DNA of 64,000 bases from Sphingomonas suaedae (GTDB lineage Bacteria > Pseudomonadota > Alphaproteobacteria > Sphingomonadales > Sphingomonadaceae), in assembly GCF_007833215.1 (NCBI RefSeq), contig NZ_CP042239.1, forward strand, positions 124,001 to 188,000, in the 5' to 3' direction. Shown piece by piece: positions 17,205 through 27,035 of this stretch (position 1 is the first letter of the stretch; each line of letters starts with the position of its first letter). The notes beneath the pieces were generated by a model, which saw only the letters and a program-made list of their open reading frames with translations, did not search any database and was not told the DNA's origin. The translations under genes were made by a program, and so were the position numbers.

Positions 17205-18679
17205 CGGAGGAATTGCCCGAAGAATTGGGGGACGACGAACCCCGCCGCGTCCATCCGCTGACGATCCTCATCTGGTTCCTGAAAAAGGCGCCCCAGAATG
17301 TCGTCGGCCTGCCCGCGATCATCGGCTTCACCTCGGGCCGGGGGTTCGGCTGGATCCTGTTGGCGGCGGGGGTGGTCGGGGCGTTGAGCCTGGTGTGGAC
17401 CTGGGTGAACTGGCGTCGCTTCACCTATGCGGTGACGCCGCACGAACTGGTGATCGAACGCGGCATCTTGAGCCGTACCCGCCGCTCGATCCCGCTGGAA
17501 CGCATTCAGGATGTCGGGATCGAACAGGGGCCTCTGTCCCGCATCTTCGGCCTCGCCGAAGTCCGGGTCGAAACCGGGGGAGGGGAGAAGGACGAAGCGG
17601 TGCTGGACAGCGTGTCGCTGTCCGAAGCGGCAAGACTGCGCGGAGCGTTGCGCGGAGCCCCGGTCCGCCGCGCGACGGTGGGGCTGGACGACAATGGCGA
17701 TGTCCTGCCGGAAGAGGACGCGCTGAGCGAAGTCTTCGCCATGTCTCCGCAGCGCGTGTTGCTGCTCGGCCTGTTCAGCTTCTCGCTGGTCTGGATCGCT
17801 GCGCTGGCCGGTGCGATCCAGTTCATCGGGGATGCGATGGGCTTCGGCTGGGACGAGGCAACCGATCTGTGGCGAACCGCACGGGGAGAGGTCGGCAACC
17901 GCTTGAATTATTCCACCGGCTTCGGCCTGTTCGGGGTGGTGGTGCTGCTCGGGGTCATTACCGGCATCGGCCGCACGGTGTTGCGCGACTGGAATTTCAC
18001 GCTGCGCGCCGGGATCGGCAGGTTCCGCCGCACCAGAGGGTTGCTGACCCGCAGCGAGGTGGTGGTGGCGATGCGCCGTATCCAGCTTGCTTTGGTCCAG
18101 CGCGGCCCGTTGCGCGGCGCATTGGGCTGGAATACGCTGAGTTTCCAGACGCTTGGCGGCAGCAACGATCCCAGCGGTCGTCAGGTCATGGCCCCGCTGG
18201 CCCGCGACCATGAAGTCGCCGCGATCATCGACCGGGCGGGCCTGCCCCCCTTCGAAAGGCTCCCCCTCCGCCGCGTCGCCCCCGGCCATGTGGTCCGCGC
18301 CGCCCTCACCGCCATGCCCGTTCCGGTGGCGGTGGTCGCCGGGGCGCTGCTGCTGACCCCACTGGCCTGGCTCGGCCTCGCCGTCGCAGTGCCGATGGTC
18401 GCCATCGCCCTGCTCCAGCGCAGCTTCCACCGCTACGCCGTCCGCGAATCGAGCCTGCAAGTGATGCGCGGCGTCCTGCTCCAGAATGACTGGATCGTCC
18501 CGGTCGAAAATATCCAGGTCGTCACCTTGTCCGAAACGCTGCTTCAGCGTCTGCTGGGCCTGGTGACGGTCCGTGTCGACACCGCCGGAGCCGGCGTCGG
18601 AGCCACTCCCGCCGTCGTCGACCTCGTCGCCGAAGACGCCCGAGCCCTGGCCCGCGACCTCGCCGGGCGGATTACTTAG
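17198..18679 (+). CDS. Bacterial PH-domain membrane protein with repeated domains (YdbT-like)
   Basis: 493 residues from the ATG at 17198. Repeats of bPH2/DUF304 domains alternate with membrane helices: RRFTYAVTPHELVIERGILSRTRRSIPLERIQDVGIEQGPLSRIFGLAEVRVETGGG, then RGLLTRSEVVVAMRRIQLALVQRGPLRGALGW, then SSLQVMRGVLLQNDWIVPVENIQVVTLSETLLQRLLGLVTVRVDTAGAG. Pairs with the YdbS-like gene upstream. The last 8 bp overlap the 3' end of the convergent hydrolase gene. Confidence 0.88.
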   Translation: MVTEELPEELGDDEPRRVHPLTILIWFLKKAPQNVVGLPAIIGFTSGRGFGWILLAAGVVGALSLVWTWVNWRRFTYAVTPHELVIERGILSRTRRSIPLERIQDVGIEQGPLSRIFGLAEVRVETGGGEKDEAVLDSVSLSEAARLRGALRGAPVRRATVGLDDNGDVLPEEDALSEVFAMSPQRVLLLGLFSFSLVWIAALAGAIQFIGDAMGFGWDEATDLWRTARGEVGNRLNYSTGFGLFGVVVLLGVITGIGRTVLRDWNFTLRAGIGRFRRTRGLLTRSEVVVAMRRIQLALVQRGPLRGALGWNTLSFQTLGGSNDPSGRQVMAPLARDHEVAAIIDRAGLPPFERLPLRRVAPGHVVRAALTAMPVPVAVVAGALLLTPLAWLGLAVAVPMVAIALLQRSFHRYAVRESSLQVMRGVLLQNDWIVPVENIQVVTLSETLLQRLLGLVTVRVDTAGAGVGATPAVVDLVAEDARALARDLAGRIT

Positions 18680-20012
18680 CGGCGGGCGTCGGGGTGGGAG
18701 CGGGCGAGATCAGCACCGAAGGCGGCGCGATGACTTCGCCTTTCCGCCGCACCCCGGTCAGCCCGTCGGGTACCGCCCGATCCGGGACCGGTGTCGCCAC
18801 GACCCGCGGAACCAGCGGCAGCCGCGCAGTCGGGTCGATCGGCACCCGCCGCATACATTGGATCGGGCTGGGCCGCTTGAACTCGGCACAATTCCACAGC
18901 GCCTTGCCAAAACCCTGGGTCTTGTCCCGCAAATAGCTGAACGACATCGACTCGAGTTGTGCCGGGGTCAATGTGGCCCCCGCCGGAGGCACCTTGGCCG
19001 GATCGGTCCAGCCCAGGAATTTGCAATAGGGCCGCTCGCCACAGGTCCGGATCGCCAACGCCGCAAAAGCATCGGCACCCAGCGACGGGTCCAGCGCGAC
19101 ATGAAAACTGTCCCCGCCGACTGCGATGGGCTTGGGAATCGCCGACTCCGGGATGGTCGCCGGATCGAGCATCAATGCCGGGTCACTGCCTGCGGCGTCC
19201 GCTGCTCCGGCATGAAACGGCGATAGCCGCGCCATTTTCGCAATCACCGGCTCGGTGCCCGCATAGCCCCGCCGAAAGGCTGGCGGTGTCCCCCACCAGC
19301 CGGTCCAGCGGAAGAACAAGTGGGTGTTGACCTCCGCCACCTTGTCCAGGCTGGCGCTCCAATAGGGCACGACCCAATCGGTATGATAATGCGTCGAATG
19401 CCCGACCTTGGCATAGACCGCCCCGGTCAGCGCGTCGCGAGCGATACCCTGTGCCCGCGCCCAGGCGGCGGGGGAGGGGGTACGCCGCATCGCCCCGTCG
19501 CAGGTGAAGGTGAACTGGCACCCGGTACGCCGCTCCTCCCCCTGAAACACCACGCCGCACACCGATTTGGGAAAGGCGGGGTGGCGCATCCGGTTGAGCA
19601 CCACTTGTGCCACCGCGCGCTGCCCCACTGTATCGTCGCCTGCCTCGTACCAGGTGGCGGCAGCGAGGCAGTCGATCGCCCGGCCCCGATCTTCGGGGGT
19701 GCCTGTCAGTAGAAAGGGGCGCGCCGCAGGGTTGGGCGCGGCCGAGAAGGGTATCGCCGCGTTGAACGCACGCGCTTCCAACAGCGACAGGTCGGCGAGC
19801 AGGACCGGCTCCACGGGGGGTAGCTCCGCCTGGGGCACGACGCGTTTGGGCCGCGCAATCTCCGCGAGCACCGGCGTGGTCACCGTGACGCGCGGCATCG
19901 AGAGGATGACTGCAACCGGTCCCGCAACCGCCGCCAGCGCGATCACAGCGAGCACGACCCAAAGCCCGGGCGCGATTCGGGACGGAGAATCCGAAAACGG
20001 AGAGGGCGTCAC
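18672..20012 (-). CDS. SleB/CwlJ-type cell wall hydrolase
   Basis: 446 residues. One N-terminal transmembrane anchor (about 15-38), a linker, then the Hydrolase_2 (SleB) domain at about 105-240: CLAAATWYE123AGDD, QRAVAQVVLNRMRHPAFPKSVCGVVFQG, GCQFTFTCDGA, ARDALTGAVYAKVGHSTHYHTDWVVPYW. The glutamate in WYEA is the conserved catalytic residue of this lytic-transglycosylase-like family. The C-terminal 200 residues are not recognised. Likely periplasmic peptidoglycan remodelling. Despite the SleB name, no spores are implied in this organism. Confidence 0.88.
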   Translation of the reverse strand: MTPSPFSDSPSRIAPGLWVVLAVIALAAVAGPVAVILSMPRVTVTTPVLAEIARPKRVVPQAELPPVEPVLLADLSLLEARAFNAAIPFSAAPNPAARPFLLTGTPEDRGRAIDCLAAATWYEAGDDTVGQRAVAQVVLNRMRHPAFPKSVCGVVFQGEERRTGCQFTFTCDGAMRRTPSPAAWARAQGIARDALTGAVYAKVGHSTHYHTDWVVPYWSASLDKVAEVNTHLFFRWTGWWGTPPAFRRGYAGTEPVIAKMARLSPFHAGAADAAGSDPALMLDPATIPESAIPKPIAVGGDSFHVALDPSLGADAFAALAIRTCGERPYCKFLGWTDPAKVPPAGATLTPAQLESMSFSYLRDKTQGFGKALWNCAEFKRPSPIQCMRRVPIDPTARLPLVPRVVATPVPDRAVPDGLTGVRRKGEVIAPPSVLISPAPTPTPAAK

Positions 20013-20138
20013 AGGCGCGCAAAATCCTTCAGCGGCGAAAAGCGCCTGCCCTTAGCGCAAAGCGGGGCTGTGGAAAACAGACGACCACAGCCCACCGCGA
20101 TATCCGTCACGGCTCCGTCTAGCTCCGGAGCGCGTACC

Positions 20139-20462
20139 TCAGGGCCAGAAGCCAGTCGCCTCGCACAGGTCCCAATTGTCGGCGACCTTCATGCGACATG
20201 CACTGTTCGTCGGTCCGCACGCTGCATATTCGCGCTCATAGCGTTTGAAGCAGCTTTCCAGAGCCTTGGCTTGCGGCAACGCGGCTGGCCTGACCGTGGT
20301 CCGCACCAGCTTCGCGTTGGCCGTCTTCGCTGTCGGCGCGGTCGCAGCCGCCACCTTGGCACCCGCTGCACGCACTGCACCACTTTTGTCGCTGCCGAAC
20401 ACCATCGGCCACGCCAGAAAAATCGTCAGCATCACGCTGACGCAGATCATTGCATTCCTCAC
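20139..20462 (-). CDS. Small exported or membrane-anchored protein, hypothetical
   Basis: 107 residues with an N-terminal hydrophobic segment (NAMICVSVMLTIFLAWPMVFG) acting as a signal or anchor, an alanine-rich linker, and a C-terminal part with four cysteines (ESCFKRYEREYAACGPTNSACRMKVADNWDLCEATGFW) that could make two disulfides in the periplasm. No family recognised. It stands alone between the hydrolase and cysK. Confidence 0.6.
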   Translation of the reverse strand: MRNAMICVSVMLTIFLAWPMVFGSDKSGAVRAAGAKVAAATAPTAKTANAKLVRTTVRPAALPQAKALESCFKRYEREYAACGPTNSACRMKVADNWDLCEATGFWP

Positions 20463-20530
20463 GATTTCCCCCCGGAATCCGTGTTCCCCGACTCGGACAG
20501 ATTATCCGTTTCGGGACGGAATGCGAGTCA

Positions 20531-21451
20531 TTACGCCTCGGGAAGGAAGTCCGGAACGCTCAGATAGCGCTCACCTGTATCATAATTGAACCCCAGGATC
20601 CGCGAACCCGCCGGAAGGTCGCCCAGTTTCTTCGCGATCGCGGCCAGAGTCGCTCCCGACGAAATGCCGATCAGCATCCCCTCTTCCCGAGCGGCGCGGC
20701 GGGCGAACTCCTTGGCGTCGGCAGCGTCGACCTGGATCGCTCCGTCGATCGAGTCGGTGTGCAGGTTCTTCGGCACGAACCCCGCACCAATGCCCTGAAT
20801 CGGGTGCGGACCTGGCTGGCCGCCCGAGATGACGGGCGAGAGTTCGGGTTCGACCGCATAGACTTTAAGGCCCGGCCAGCTTTTCTTGAGCGTCTCGGCG
20901 ACGCCGGTAATGTGGCCGCCGGTGCCGACCCCGGTCACGATCACGTCGGGCGGGCTGTCGGCGAAGTCGGCCAAGATTTCCTGCGCGGTGGTGCGGACAT
21001 GCACGTCGATATTGGCCGGGTTCTCGAACTGTTGCGGCATCCAGGCGCCGGGCGTCGCTTCGACGATCTCGATCGCGCGCTCGATCGCACCCTTCATGCC
21101 CTTTTCGCGGGGAGTCAGGTCAAAGGTGGCGCCATAGGCCAGCATCAGGCGGCGGCGTTCGATGCTCATGCTCTCGGGCATCACCAGGATCAGCTTATAG
21201 CCCTTGACCGCGGCGACCATCGCCAGGCCGACGCCGGTATTGCCGCTGGTCGGTTCGACGATCGTGCCGCCGGGCTTCAGGCTGCCATCGGCCTCCGCCG
21301 CCTCGACCATCGCCAATGCGATGCGGTCCTTGATCGACCCACCGGGATTGGAGCGTTCGGACTTGATCCATACCTCAGCATCCGGGAACAGCCGCTGGAC
21401 GCGGATATGCGGGGTATTGCCGATCGTTTCGAGGATCGTGTTCGCCTTCAT
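20531..21451 (-). CDS. cysK: Cysteine synthase A (O-acetylserine sulfhydrylase)
   Basis: Makes cysteine from O-acetylserine and sulfide. 306 residues, start ATG 21451. PLP lysine in SNPGGSIK41DR, substrate loop VEPTSGNTG, phosphate-binding VGTGGH, and SSGA near the C-terminus. All are standard for fold-type II CysK/CysM enzymes. The ATG overlaps the stop of the upstream MFS gene (ATGA), so the two are coupled. Confidence 0.95.
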   Translation of the reverse strand: MKANTILETIGNTPHIRVQRLFPDAEVWIKSERSNPGGSIKDRIALAMVEAAEADGSLKPGGTIVEPTSGNTGVGLAMVAAVKGYKLILVMPESMSIERRRLMLAYGATFDLTPREKGMKGAIERAIEIVEATPGAWMPQQFENPANIDVHVRTTAQEILADFADSPPDVIVTGVGTGGHITGVAETLKKSWPGLKVYAVEPELSPVISGGQPGPHPIQGIGAGFVPKNLHTDSIDGAIQVDAADAKEFARRAAREEGMLIGISSGATLAAIAKKLGDLPAGSRILGFNYDTGERYLSVPDFLPEA

Positions 21452-22773
21452 GCCTTGATCTCCTCTTGCGGGGAATTGTCGAGCGACGCAGGCGGATCGA
21501 AGGTCCGCGCACGCCGCAATTCGGGGAAGATACGCGCCCAAAGCGCAGTTACCAAGATTGCAGCAAAGCCGCCGCCCACGGTCGCGACCAACGGGCCGAT
21601 CAGCGCGGCGAGAAAGCCGGAGCGCGCCTCCCCAAGTTCGTTCGAGCTGGAAATGAACAAGGTCGAGACCGACCCCACCCGGCCGCGCATCGCATCGGGC
21701 GTGTGCAACTGGATCAGTGAGGAGCGGACATAGACCGAGATCATGTCGAATCCGCCGAGTGCGATCAGCGCGGCGATGGACACCAGCACCGCGGGTGCCA
21801 GTTCGCTTCCGATCATCTCCGGCCCGAACCAGCGGGTCATCAACGGCCCGGTCCAGCCGAACACGACCGTGGCAATGCCGAAGCCGACGACCGACCACAG
21901 CATCTTGACCCCGACATTGGATTTGAGCGGGCGCCAGGACAGAATGACCGCCACGGCCACCGCGCCGATTGCGGGGGCAGCGCGCAGATGGCCGAGCCCG
22001 TCGGCGCCGATCATCAGGATGTCGCGGGCATAGATGGGGAGCATCGCCGTCGCTCCGCCCAGCAATACGGCAAACATGTCGAGCGAGATCGCGCCGAGGA
22101 CCAGACGGTTGCGTCGAACATAGCGGAGGCCATCGACCATCTGGGTGAAGGGGTTGCCCACTTTCGCGATGGCGGTGCGCGGGACCGGAGTCACCAGCAT
22201 CATCATCAGGAAGGAAAGGACGAACAGGCCCGTGGAAACCCAATAGGGAACGGAAGGTCCCGCAGCATAGAGATAGCCTCCCATCGCCGGGCCGCCGATC
22301 GACCCGACCTGCCAGGCAAGCGCGCTGAGCGCGATCGCGGTGGGGAGGGCGGCGGGCGGAACCAGATTGGGCGCCAGCGCCTGTTGCGCGGGGCTGATGA
22401 ACGCGCGGGCAACGCCCAGCAGCGCGGCGATGGCGAACAGCGCGGGCAGGCTGATCGTTTCCGACCAGGTCAGCCAGGCGAGCGAGGCTGCACAGAGAAT
22501 CTCCAGCGCGATCGAACCGCGGATAATCCAGCGCCGGTCGATCCGGTCGGCGACCCAGCCAGTGATGAGGGTGAGGGCGAGCAGTGGTAGGAACTGGGCG
22601 AGACCGACCAGGCCGAGCTGGAGCGCGGCCTGTTTGATCCCCATCGTCTCACGCGCGATATCATAGACCTGCCAGCCGATGACGACGACCATCGACAATC
22701 CCGCCAGCGTCGAGGCGAGGCGGGCGATCCAATAGGCGCGGTAATTGGGGATGCTGAAGGGGTGGGCGGCCAT
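21448..22773 (-). CDS. MFS transporter, EntS/MFS_3 type
   Basis: 441 residues, about 12 transmembrane helices. N-terminal [32 protein letters not shown] and [12 protein letters not shown] (motif A position), later LNPxx-type loop [13 protein letters not shown] and [29 protein letters not shown] are characteristic of the MFS_3 exporters. Its overlap with cysK makes export of a cysteine-related metabolite a possibility, but the substrate is unknown. Confidence 0.88.
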   Translation of the reverse strand: MAAHPFSIPNYRAYWIARLASTLAGLSMVVVIGWQVYDIARETMGIKQAALQLGLVGLAQFLPLLALTLITGWVADRIDRRWIIRGSIALEILCAASLAWLTWSETISLPALFAIAALLGVARAFISPAQQALAPNLVPPAALPTAIALSALAWQVGSIGGPAMGGYLYAAGPSVPYWVSTGLFVLSFLMMMLVTPVPRTAIAKVGNPFTQMVDGLRYVRRNRLVLGAISLDMFAVLLGGATAMLPIYARDILMIGADGLGHLRAAPAIGAVAVAVILSWRPLKSNVGVKMLWSVVGFGIATVVFGWTGPLMTRWFGPEMIGSELAPAVLVSIAALIALGGFDMISVYVRSSLIQLHTPDAMRGRVGSVSTLFISSSNELGEARSGFLAALIGPLVATVGGGFAAILVTALWARIFPELRRARTFDPPASLDNSPQEEIKA

Positions 22774-22927
22774 GCTGTCCTGTCCGGCCGCCCATCCCGA
22801 TGACCGGCAGCTCAGCGGGCCTGTAGGGGCAGTCTATCGGATGGTGCAATGAAGGATTCATTGCACCGACCGGGTCTCGATTTGCCCCGGCCAGCCATAG
22901 CAGGCGGGCCGGGGCGGAAATGCCAAA

Positions 22928-23419
22928 TCAAGCGAGCGACACGTCGGCAACCTTGTCGGCATAATCGGCCTTGGGATCGGCACCGAGCAGCATCTTGATG
23001 CCGGCGAACAGGCTGTTCTCGTTGAGCCAGATCTGGCCATGTTCGGTGTCGAGACGCAGCAGCTGGAGGTTGGGATCGTCCTTGCCGCCTTCATACCAGG
23101 CTGCGACGAAGGGGTTCCACAGCCGGTCGATCGTCGCGCGATCGTGATCGATCGACAGATTGCCATGGATCGTCGCCCACAGATCATGCCCCTTGGACAC
23201 GAAATGCGCCATTGCGCGATGGCCCTGCGCCAGCGCGGACACCAGGCCATTGTCCTTGGTCGTAAAGAACCAGATCGGTCCGCCTGCGCGATCGGTCTCG
23301 CGCAGCGCGGTCATCGGCTGTGCGTGGCCGTCGCGTGCGCCGTCAAGGCCGAGAAACAGGGTGCGATCGTCATCGAGCGCCTTCCAGAATTTGGTGGCGA
23401 GTTCCTGAGGGGTGGGCAT
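22928..23419 (-). CDS. Pyridoxamine-5'-phosphate-oxidase-fold protein (general stress protein 26-like)
   Basis: 163 residues. ELATKFWKALDDDRTLFLGL, RAGGPIWFFTTKDNGLVSALAQGHRAMAHFVSKGHDLWATIHGNLSIDHDRATIDRLWNPFVAAWYEGGKDDPNLQLLRLDTEHGQIWLNEN follows the PNPOx-like split-barrel stress protein pattern (COG3871). These proteins bind flavin or F420 but usually are not PNP oxidases. Monocistronic, with AGGAGCAGCGC before the ATG. Function in stress is inferred from the family name. Confidence 0.85.
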   Translation of the reverse strand: MPTPQELATKFWKALDDDRTLFLGLDGARDGHAQPMTALRETDRAGGPIWFFTTKDNGLVSALAQGHRAMAHFVSKGHDLWATIHGNLSIDHDRATIDRLWNPFVAAWYEGGKDDPNLQLLRLDTEHGQIWLNENSLFAGIKMLLGADPKADYADKVADVSLA

Positions 23420-23492
23420 TGCGCTGCTCCTTGAAATGAAGGTCGCAGCGGGAACGGGCGGGTAAGGGCAGGGGTTCCGCCGCTCCCCCGGA

Positions 23493-24377
23493 TCAGATGA
23501 GATTTGGGGGCGGCGGGCGCCGACGGATATAGGCAGTTGCGGGCTGTTGCATCGGAAACCCCGTCTGGATCAGACGACCGACCAGCTGGCGCGTGCGATT
23601 GGCGATCGCGATGCGGCATTCGGCTGCGATCTCGTTTTCCTCCACGGGCGCCAGTCCGTCGGAAGTCCGCCGCAAGAGCCCGGCCCCGACCAGCCCCTCG
23701 ATGTTGCGGGATGCGGTGGCGTAGGGAAGGCCCAGGATCCGGGCGGCGACGCTGGTCCGGATCGCTTGCCCGGTGGCAATATTGCCATTGTCGGTGCAAC
23801 GACGACGATCCGCCCATTCGATCGCCAGCAACAAGGCCAGCCGGGTGAGATGATCTTCGCGACGCCCGTGGCATTCCACTGCGGCAAGCATGAGGTCGAG
23901 CGCGATCCCAGCCCCGGAGCGCGGATCGTAGGTCATGTCGGCGCGGGCTGGAGGAAGCGCGAAACCCACGGTGCGGCAATCCTCGATCAGGCGGACGAGC
24001 AGGTCGTGGCCGTAGTCGATCATTCCCGCGACATTGGGGTCGGCAATTGCCTGGACCGAGACGGAAAGCCCGCCGGGTGACCGCGTCAGTATGCCCTGAT
24101 CGATCAACGCGGTCGCATGTCGCCGAACCGTTTCGAACGGGCGATCCAACGACGCGGCGAGGGCGTTGATACTCACCGGGCGCCGCCGCGCGTGCGGCTG
24201 ATCGAACGGGCCACAGGCGCGTGCCGCGGCGGCGAAGATCAATGCGCCGTTGAGATTCCCGAACGTCTCCAACGCGCAGGCCATCGCCGAGGCGGTGAAT
24301 TCAAGGATCAACAGGTCGAATTTGGGGCCATCAAGGGGCTGGTTCGCCTGGTGTTGCGGATCCGGTTCAGCCAGCAT
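23493..24377 (-). CDS. Winged-helix regulator-like protein, hypothetical
   Basis: About 294 residues from the ATG at 24377 (a TTG at 24404 is in frame upstream). Two winged-helix-like segments are visible: SINALAASLDRPFETVRRHATALIDQGILTRSPGGLSV (about 75-115) and IRTSVAARILGLPYATASRNIEGLVGAGLLRRTSDGLAPV (about 210-250). The architecture suggests a duplicated MarR-like DNA-binding protein. No ligand domain or neighbouring target is obvious. The 300 bp from 24378 to 24679 hold no gene that I can support, only a terminator-like hairpin. Confidence 0.65.
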   Translation of the reverse strand: MLAEPDPQHQANQPLDGPKFDLLILEFTASAMACALETFGNLNGALIFAAAARACGPFDQPHARRRPVSINALAASLDRPFETVRRHATALIDQGILTRSPGGLSVSVQAIADPNVAGMIDYGHDLLVRLIEDCRTVGFALPPARADMTYDPRSGAGIALDLMLAAVECHGRREDHLTRLALLLAIEWADRRRCTDNGNIATGQAIRTSVAARILGLPYATASRNIEGLVGAGLLRRTSDGLAPVEENEIAAECRIAIANRTRQLVGRLIQTGFPMQQPATAYIRRRPPPPNLI

Positions 24378-24647
24378 CGTCCCAGACCGCGGCAATGCAA
24401 TCAATGTACGGGCGCAACAAAATCTCTCACTTCCCCCAATAGCGGAGGAGTGAGCGCGAACGCAGAGCGGTGCAACGTGTCAGTTACTCATTTTGCGCGT
24501 GCTGGCGGCGCGATGACCGGAATGAGTAGATTGGAAGCGCTGCAATTGGGTCGGGCGGGACCGCGCGAACATTGCTTGCGTAATCAACTCCAACGTTTGG
24601 ACCCGTCGCTTCGTTACCGGACAAGATTCACGCCGGAGCAGTCCGAA

Positions 24648-24678
24648 GGGGCGCGGTACGTGACCGCGCCCCATTTTT
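24648..24678. terminator. Hairpin with T-tract beside the 24680 gene
   Basis: GGGGCGCGGT (24648-24657), a 5-nt loop, ACCGCGCCCC (24663-24672), then ATTTTTAT. It directly follows the stop codon of the minus-strand membrane protein; read on the plus strand it has a T-tract, read on the minus strand an A-tract precedes it. Confidence 0.45.
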
Positions 24679-24679
24679 A

Positions 24680-25741
24680 TCATGCGAAGGCAGGGCGAAC
24701 CGGCGGGAGCCGCTGCGCCAGGCTTCCGAGCGGCAAGACCGCCAGCCGCCGCATCGGCTGCCAGAAGGCGGACAGGGTGAGCAGGGCCGATCCGATTACC
24801 AGCGCGGTCAGTGCCGCACCCAGTTCGACTGCGCCGGCCGTCTGGAACAATGCGTACATTGCATAGAGGACATAGGCGAGGCTGGAGACCAGCAGCGCGC
24901 GGCGGTCCACCGCCAGCGCGATCCCCGCAAAGCCGATATAGAGCAGCAGCATGATGGCGGCGATTGCGGGCTGAACCGGTCCCTCAAATACGCCGAGCAT
25001 GTGGAAGATCGGGTGCGCGATCATCGGCGCTGCGGCGAGGTGGAGCCAGAATGCGACGTCGGCGCGGCGCGTCTTGCGCTCACGGTCGGACATGTCCCAG
25101 CGCATCGCGAACAGAAACATCAGCACGCCGCCGCCGAGGACGATCGGCATCGCCCAGTCGCGCGCATCGGGCAGGGTGGTCATGATGAGCGCGAACAGCA
25201 CGCCGATAACCGCGACCGCCCCGGCAGCGACGGTGATCGGCACCATGAAACGGCCCCAGTGCAGCCACGCGGCGCCCGCCGTCGCGAGACAGACGATTGC
25301 GGCGATCCCGCTCGCCACCTGACGTGCCAGCGTTTCGTTGTCGCGGCCCACATAGGCTTCTATCGAATCGATATTGTCGGCGACCACACCGACAAGCATC
25401 GCGGCGACGCCGCCGACGAAAGCGAGCAGCAGCAGGATGCTGGGCAGGGCCATGCGGCGCACCCGGGTGAAATATTCGGCGAGGCCCCAGGCGAGTGCGG
25501 CGACCGCGATCCCGCCAAGCCAGGGCTTGATCTCGCCCCCGATCCACGCCGCGGCCACCAGCATCAGCGCAGCGGCGATCGCGACGAAAATATCGTTGAA
25601 CCCGGTCAACAGCCGGAAATGCTCTTCATCCGCGATCGGCGCGGCGTGCATCGTTGCGACATGGTCGCGAAACGCGGCGGCGGACGCGGGGCTCAACACC
25701 CCAGCCTCCACCGCGCTGTTCAGATCGGTTTGGCTATACAT
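24680..25741 (-). CDS. Multi-pass membrane protein, DUF2157/DUF4401-like
   Basis: 353 residues. A soluble N-terminus (residues 1-40: LNSAVEAGVLSPASAAAFRDHVATM) is followed by about ten hydrophobic helices (FVAIAAALMLVAAAWIG, WLGGIAVAALAWGLAEYF, SILLLLAFVGGVAAMLVGVVADNI and so on). The layout resembles DUF2157/DUF4401 proteins of unknown function. Monocistronic. The AT-richer gap to the SDR gene (25742-25809) contains GTATT-N8-AATAC (25777-25794), which may be part of its promoter. Confidence 0.7.
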   Translation of the reverse strand: MYSQTDLNSAVEAGVLSPASAAAFRDHVATMHAAPIADEEHFRLLTGFNDIFVAIAAALMLVAAAWIGGEIKPWLGGIAVAALAWGLAEYFTRVRRMALPSILLLLAFVGGVAAMLVGVVADNIDSIEAYVGRDNETLARQVASGIAAIVCLATAGAAWLHWGRFMVPITVAAGAVAVIGVLFALIMTTLPDARDWAMPIVLGGGVLMFLFAMRWDMSDRERKTRRADVAFWLHLAAAPMIAHPIFHMLGVFEGPVQPAIAAIMLLLYIGFAGIALAVDRRALLVSSLAYVLYAMYALFQTAGAVELGAALTALVIGSALLTLSAFWQPMRRLAVLPLGSLAQRLPPVRPAFA

Positions 25742-25809
25742 GACAGTCCCTCCTGTATCCGGAAGACTGCCATAGGTGTATTAGTGTTGCAATACGGCGA
25801 TTCGGTAGA

Positions 25810-26712
25810 TCAGCCCTGTAGCTTGGCCATGATCGTCATCGCCTGCTCGCCACCCGATTTGGGAACAATCTCCCCCGTTCGGTCGGTGATCTGCGCCCAG
25901 TGCGCGGCGACCCCTTCGGGGCTCAGGTCTTCCCCGGTCAGGCGTGCGCCCTGGGTCAGGGTGAGATAGGCCGCCTGGAACACGCCAGCGCCCGCGCCGA
26001 CAATCGCGTTGCTCGGCGCGTCCTCGCTGACGAGGAACAGCGCCGCCGGGGCGACGCTTTCGGGGGTAAACGCCTTGAACGCGGCTTCGGGGAAGATATC
26101 CTCCGTCATCCGCGTCCCCGCAGTGGGCGCGAGCGTGTTGACGCGAATATTGTACTTGGCACCCTCCAGATACAGCGTCTTGGCAAGTCCCAGCAGGCCG
26201 AGTTTCGCCGCGCCGTAATTGGCCTGGCCGAAATTTCCATAGAGTCCACTTGAGGAGGCCGTCATGAGGATGCGCCCGTAACTTTGTTCGCGCATCGTCG
26301 CCCAGACCGCCTTGGTGGCGTTGGCCGATCCGTTCAGATGCACATCGACAACGAAGCGGAAATCCTCCGGCGACATGTTCGCAAAGCTCTTGTCGCGCAG
26401 CACGCCTGCATTGTTGATCAGGATGTGGACGCCGCCGAACGCCTCGGTCGCGCGGGCCACCATCTCTTCCATCTGCGCATAGTCGGTGACACTGCCGCCA
26501 TTGGCCATCGCCGTACCGCCCGCGGCCTCAATCTCCGCGACCACCGCCGCCGCCGCGTCCGACGTGCCGGTGCCGTCACGCGATGCGCCCAGATCGTTGA
26601 CGACGACGCGCGCGCCGCGTCGTGCGAGTTCGATTGCATAGGCACGACCTAATCCGCCCCCCGCCCCGGTAACGATCGCGACACGTCCTTCGAAGCCGAT
26701 GCTCATATCCAT
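25810..26712 (-). CDS. Short-chain dehydrogenase, (3R)-hydroxyacyl-CoA dehydrogenase-like
   Basis: 300 residues from ATG 26712 (an alternative start is ATG 26706). NAD(P) site [32 protein letters not shown], then the catalytic Ser in [10 protein letters not shown] and Y-G-A-A-K. Residues [11 protein letters not shown] and the C-terminal extension match the dehydrogenase unit of peroxisomal multifunctional enzyme type 2-like proteins, which act on acyl-CoA thioesters. A site resembling the MerR operator at 10744 lies 8-23 bp upstream, consistent with shared control of acyl-CoA degradation (inference). Confidence 0.87.
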   Translation of the reverse strand: MDMSIGFEGRVAIVTGAGGGLGRAYAIELARRGARVVVNDLGASRDGTGTSDAAAAVVAEIEAAGGTAMANGGSVTDYAQMEEMVARATEAFGGVHILINNAGVLRDKSFANMSPEDFRFVVDVHLNGSANATKAVWATMREQSYGRILMTASSSGLYGNFGQANYGAAKLGLLGLAKTLYLEGAKYNIRVNTLAPTAGTRMTEDIFPEAAFKAFTPESVAPAALFLVSEDAPSNAIVGAGAGVFQAAYLTLTQGARLTGEDLSPEGVAAHWAQITDRTGEIVPKSGGEQAMTIMAKLQG

Positions 26713-26719
26713 TCCCGCA

Positions 26720-26735
26720 TTGACGTTTCCGTTAA
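26720..26735. promoter_or_regulatory. Second candidate site for the LiuR-like MerR regulator
   Basis: TTGACGTTTCCGTTAA, 13 of 16 bases identical to TTGACGTTAACGTCAA in the palindrome at 10744-10761. It lies 8 bp upstream of the SDR dehydrogenase start, where bound protein could control transcription of that gene. Confidence 0.45.
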
Positions 26736-26830
26736 GCCATAGGGCCGTTTGCGCGTGCGGCACAAGCAGGCGCAATTTCGTGTCGAATGCGAAATGTGAT
26801 ACGGGATGCGGTTACAAAGTGGGGGAGGAC

Positions 26831-26995
26831 ATGGCTGGAAGGCTGATCGGACTGCTCGGATGCCTCCGTGGGCGTCACTACCGATCGTCGCGAAAGGCGC
26901 GCCGGGCCGGTGAACATTATGAGAGTGTTTGCGAATATTGCGGTGTGCCGATGCTGCGTTTGCGCAAGCGGCACTGGATCGTGAAGCGGGGGTAG
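26831..26995 (+). CDS. Very small conserved protein with CxxC
   Basis: 54 residues from ATG 26831, preceded by an ideal GGGGGAGG. Sequence is very basic (GRHYRSSRKARRAGEHYES) with VCEYCGVPMLRLRKRHW, a CxxC that with His or another Cys could bind zinc, or pair as a dimer. I recall near-identical small proteins in other sphingomonads, but no function. The frame stays open upstream to 26699, but that part overlaps the SDR promoter and has no ribosome site. Confidence 0.7.
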   Translation: MAGRLIGLLGCLRGRHYRSSRKARRAGEHYESVCEYCGVPMLRLRKRHWIVKRG

Positions 26996-27000
26996 GCCTT

Positions 27001-27026
27001 TGGGCGCGGCGCGATCGCCGCGCCCA
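27001..27026. terminator. Hairpin between convergent small genes
   Basis: Perfect 11-bp arms TGGGCGCGGCG / CGCCGCGCCCA with a CGAT loop, 5 bp after one stop codon and 9 bp from the convergent one. Likely a shared transcription terminator, without a T-tract. Confidence 0.6.
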
Positions 27027-27035
27027 GCAGGGAGG

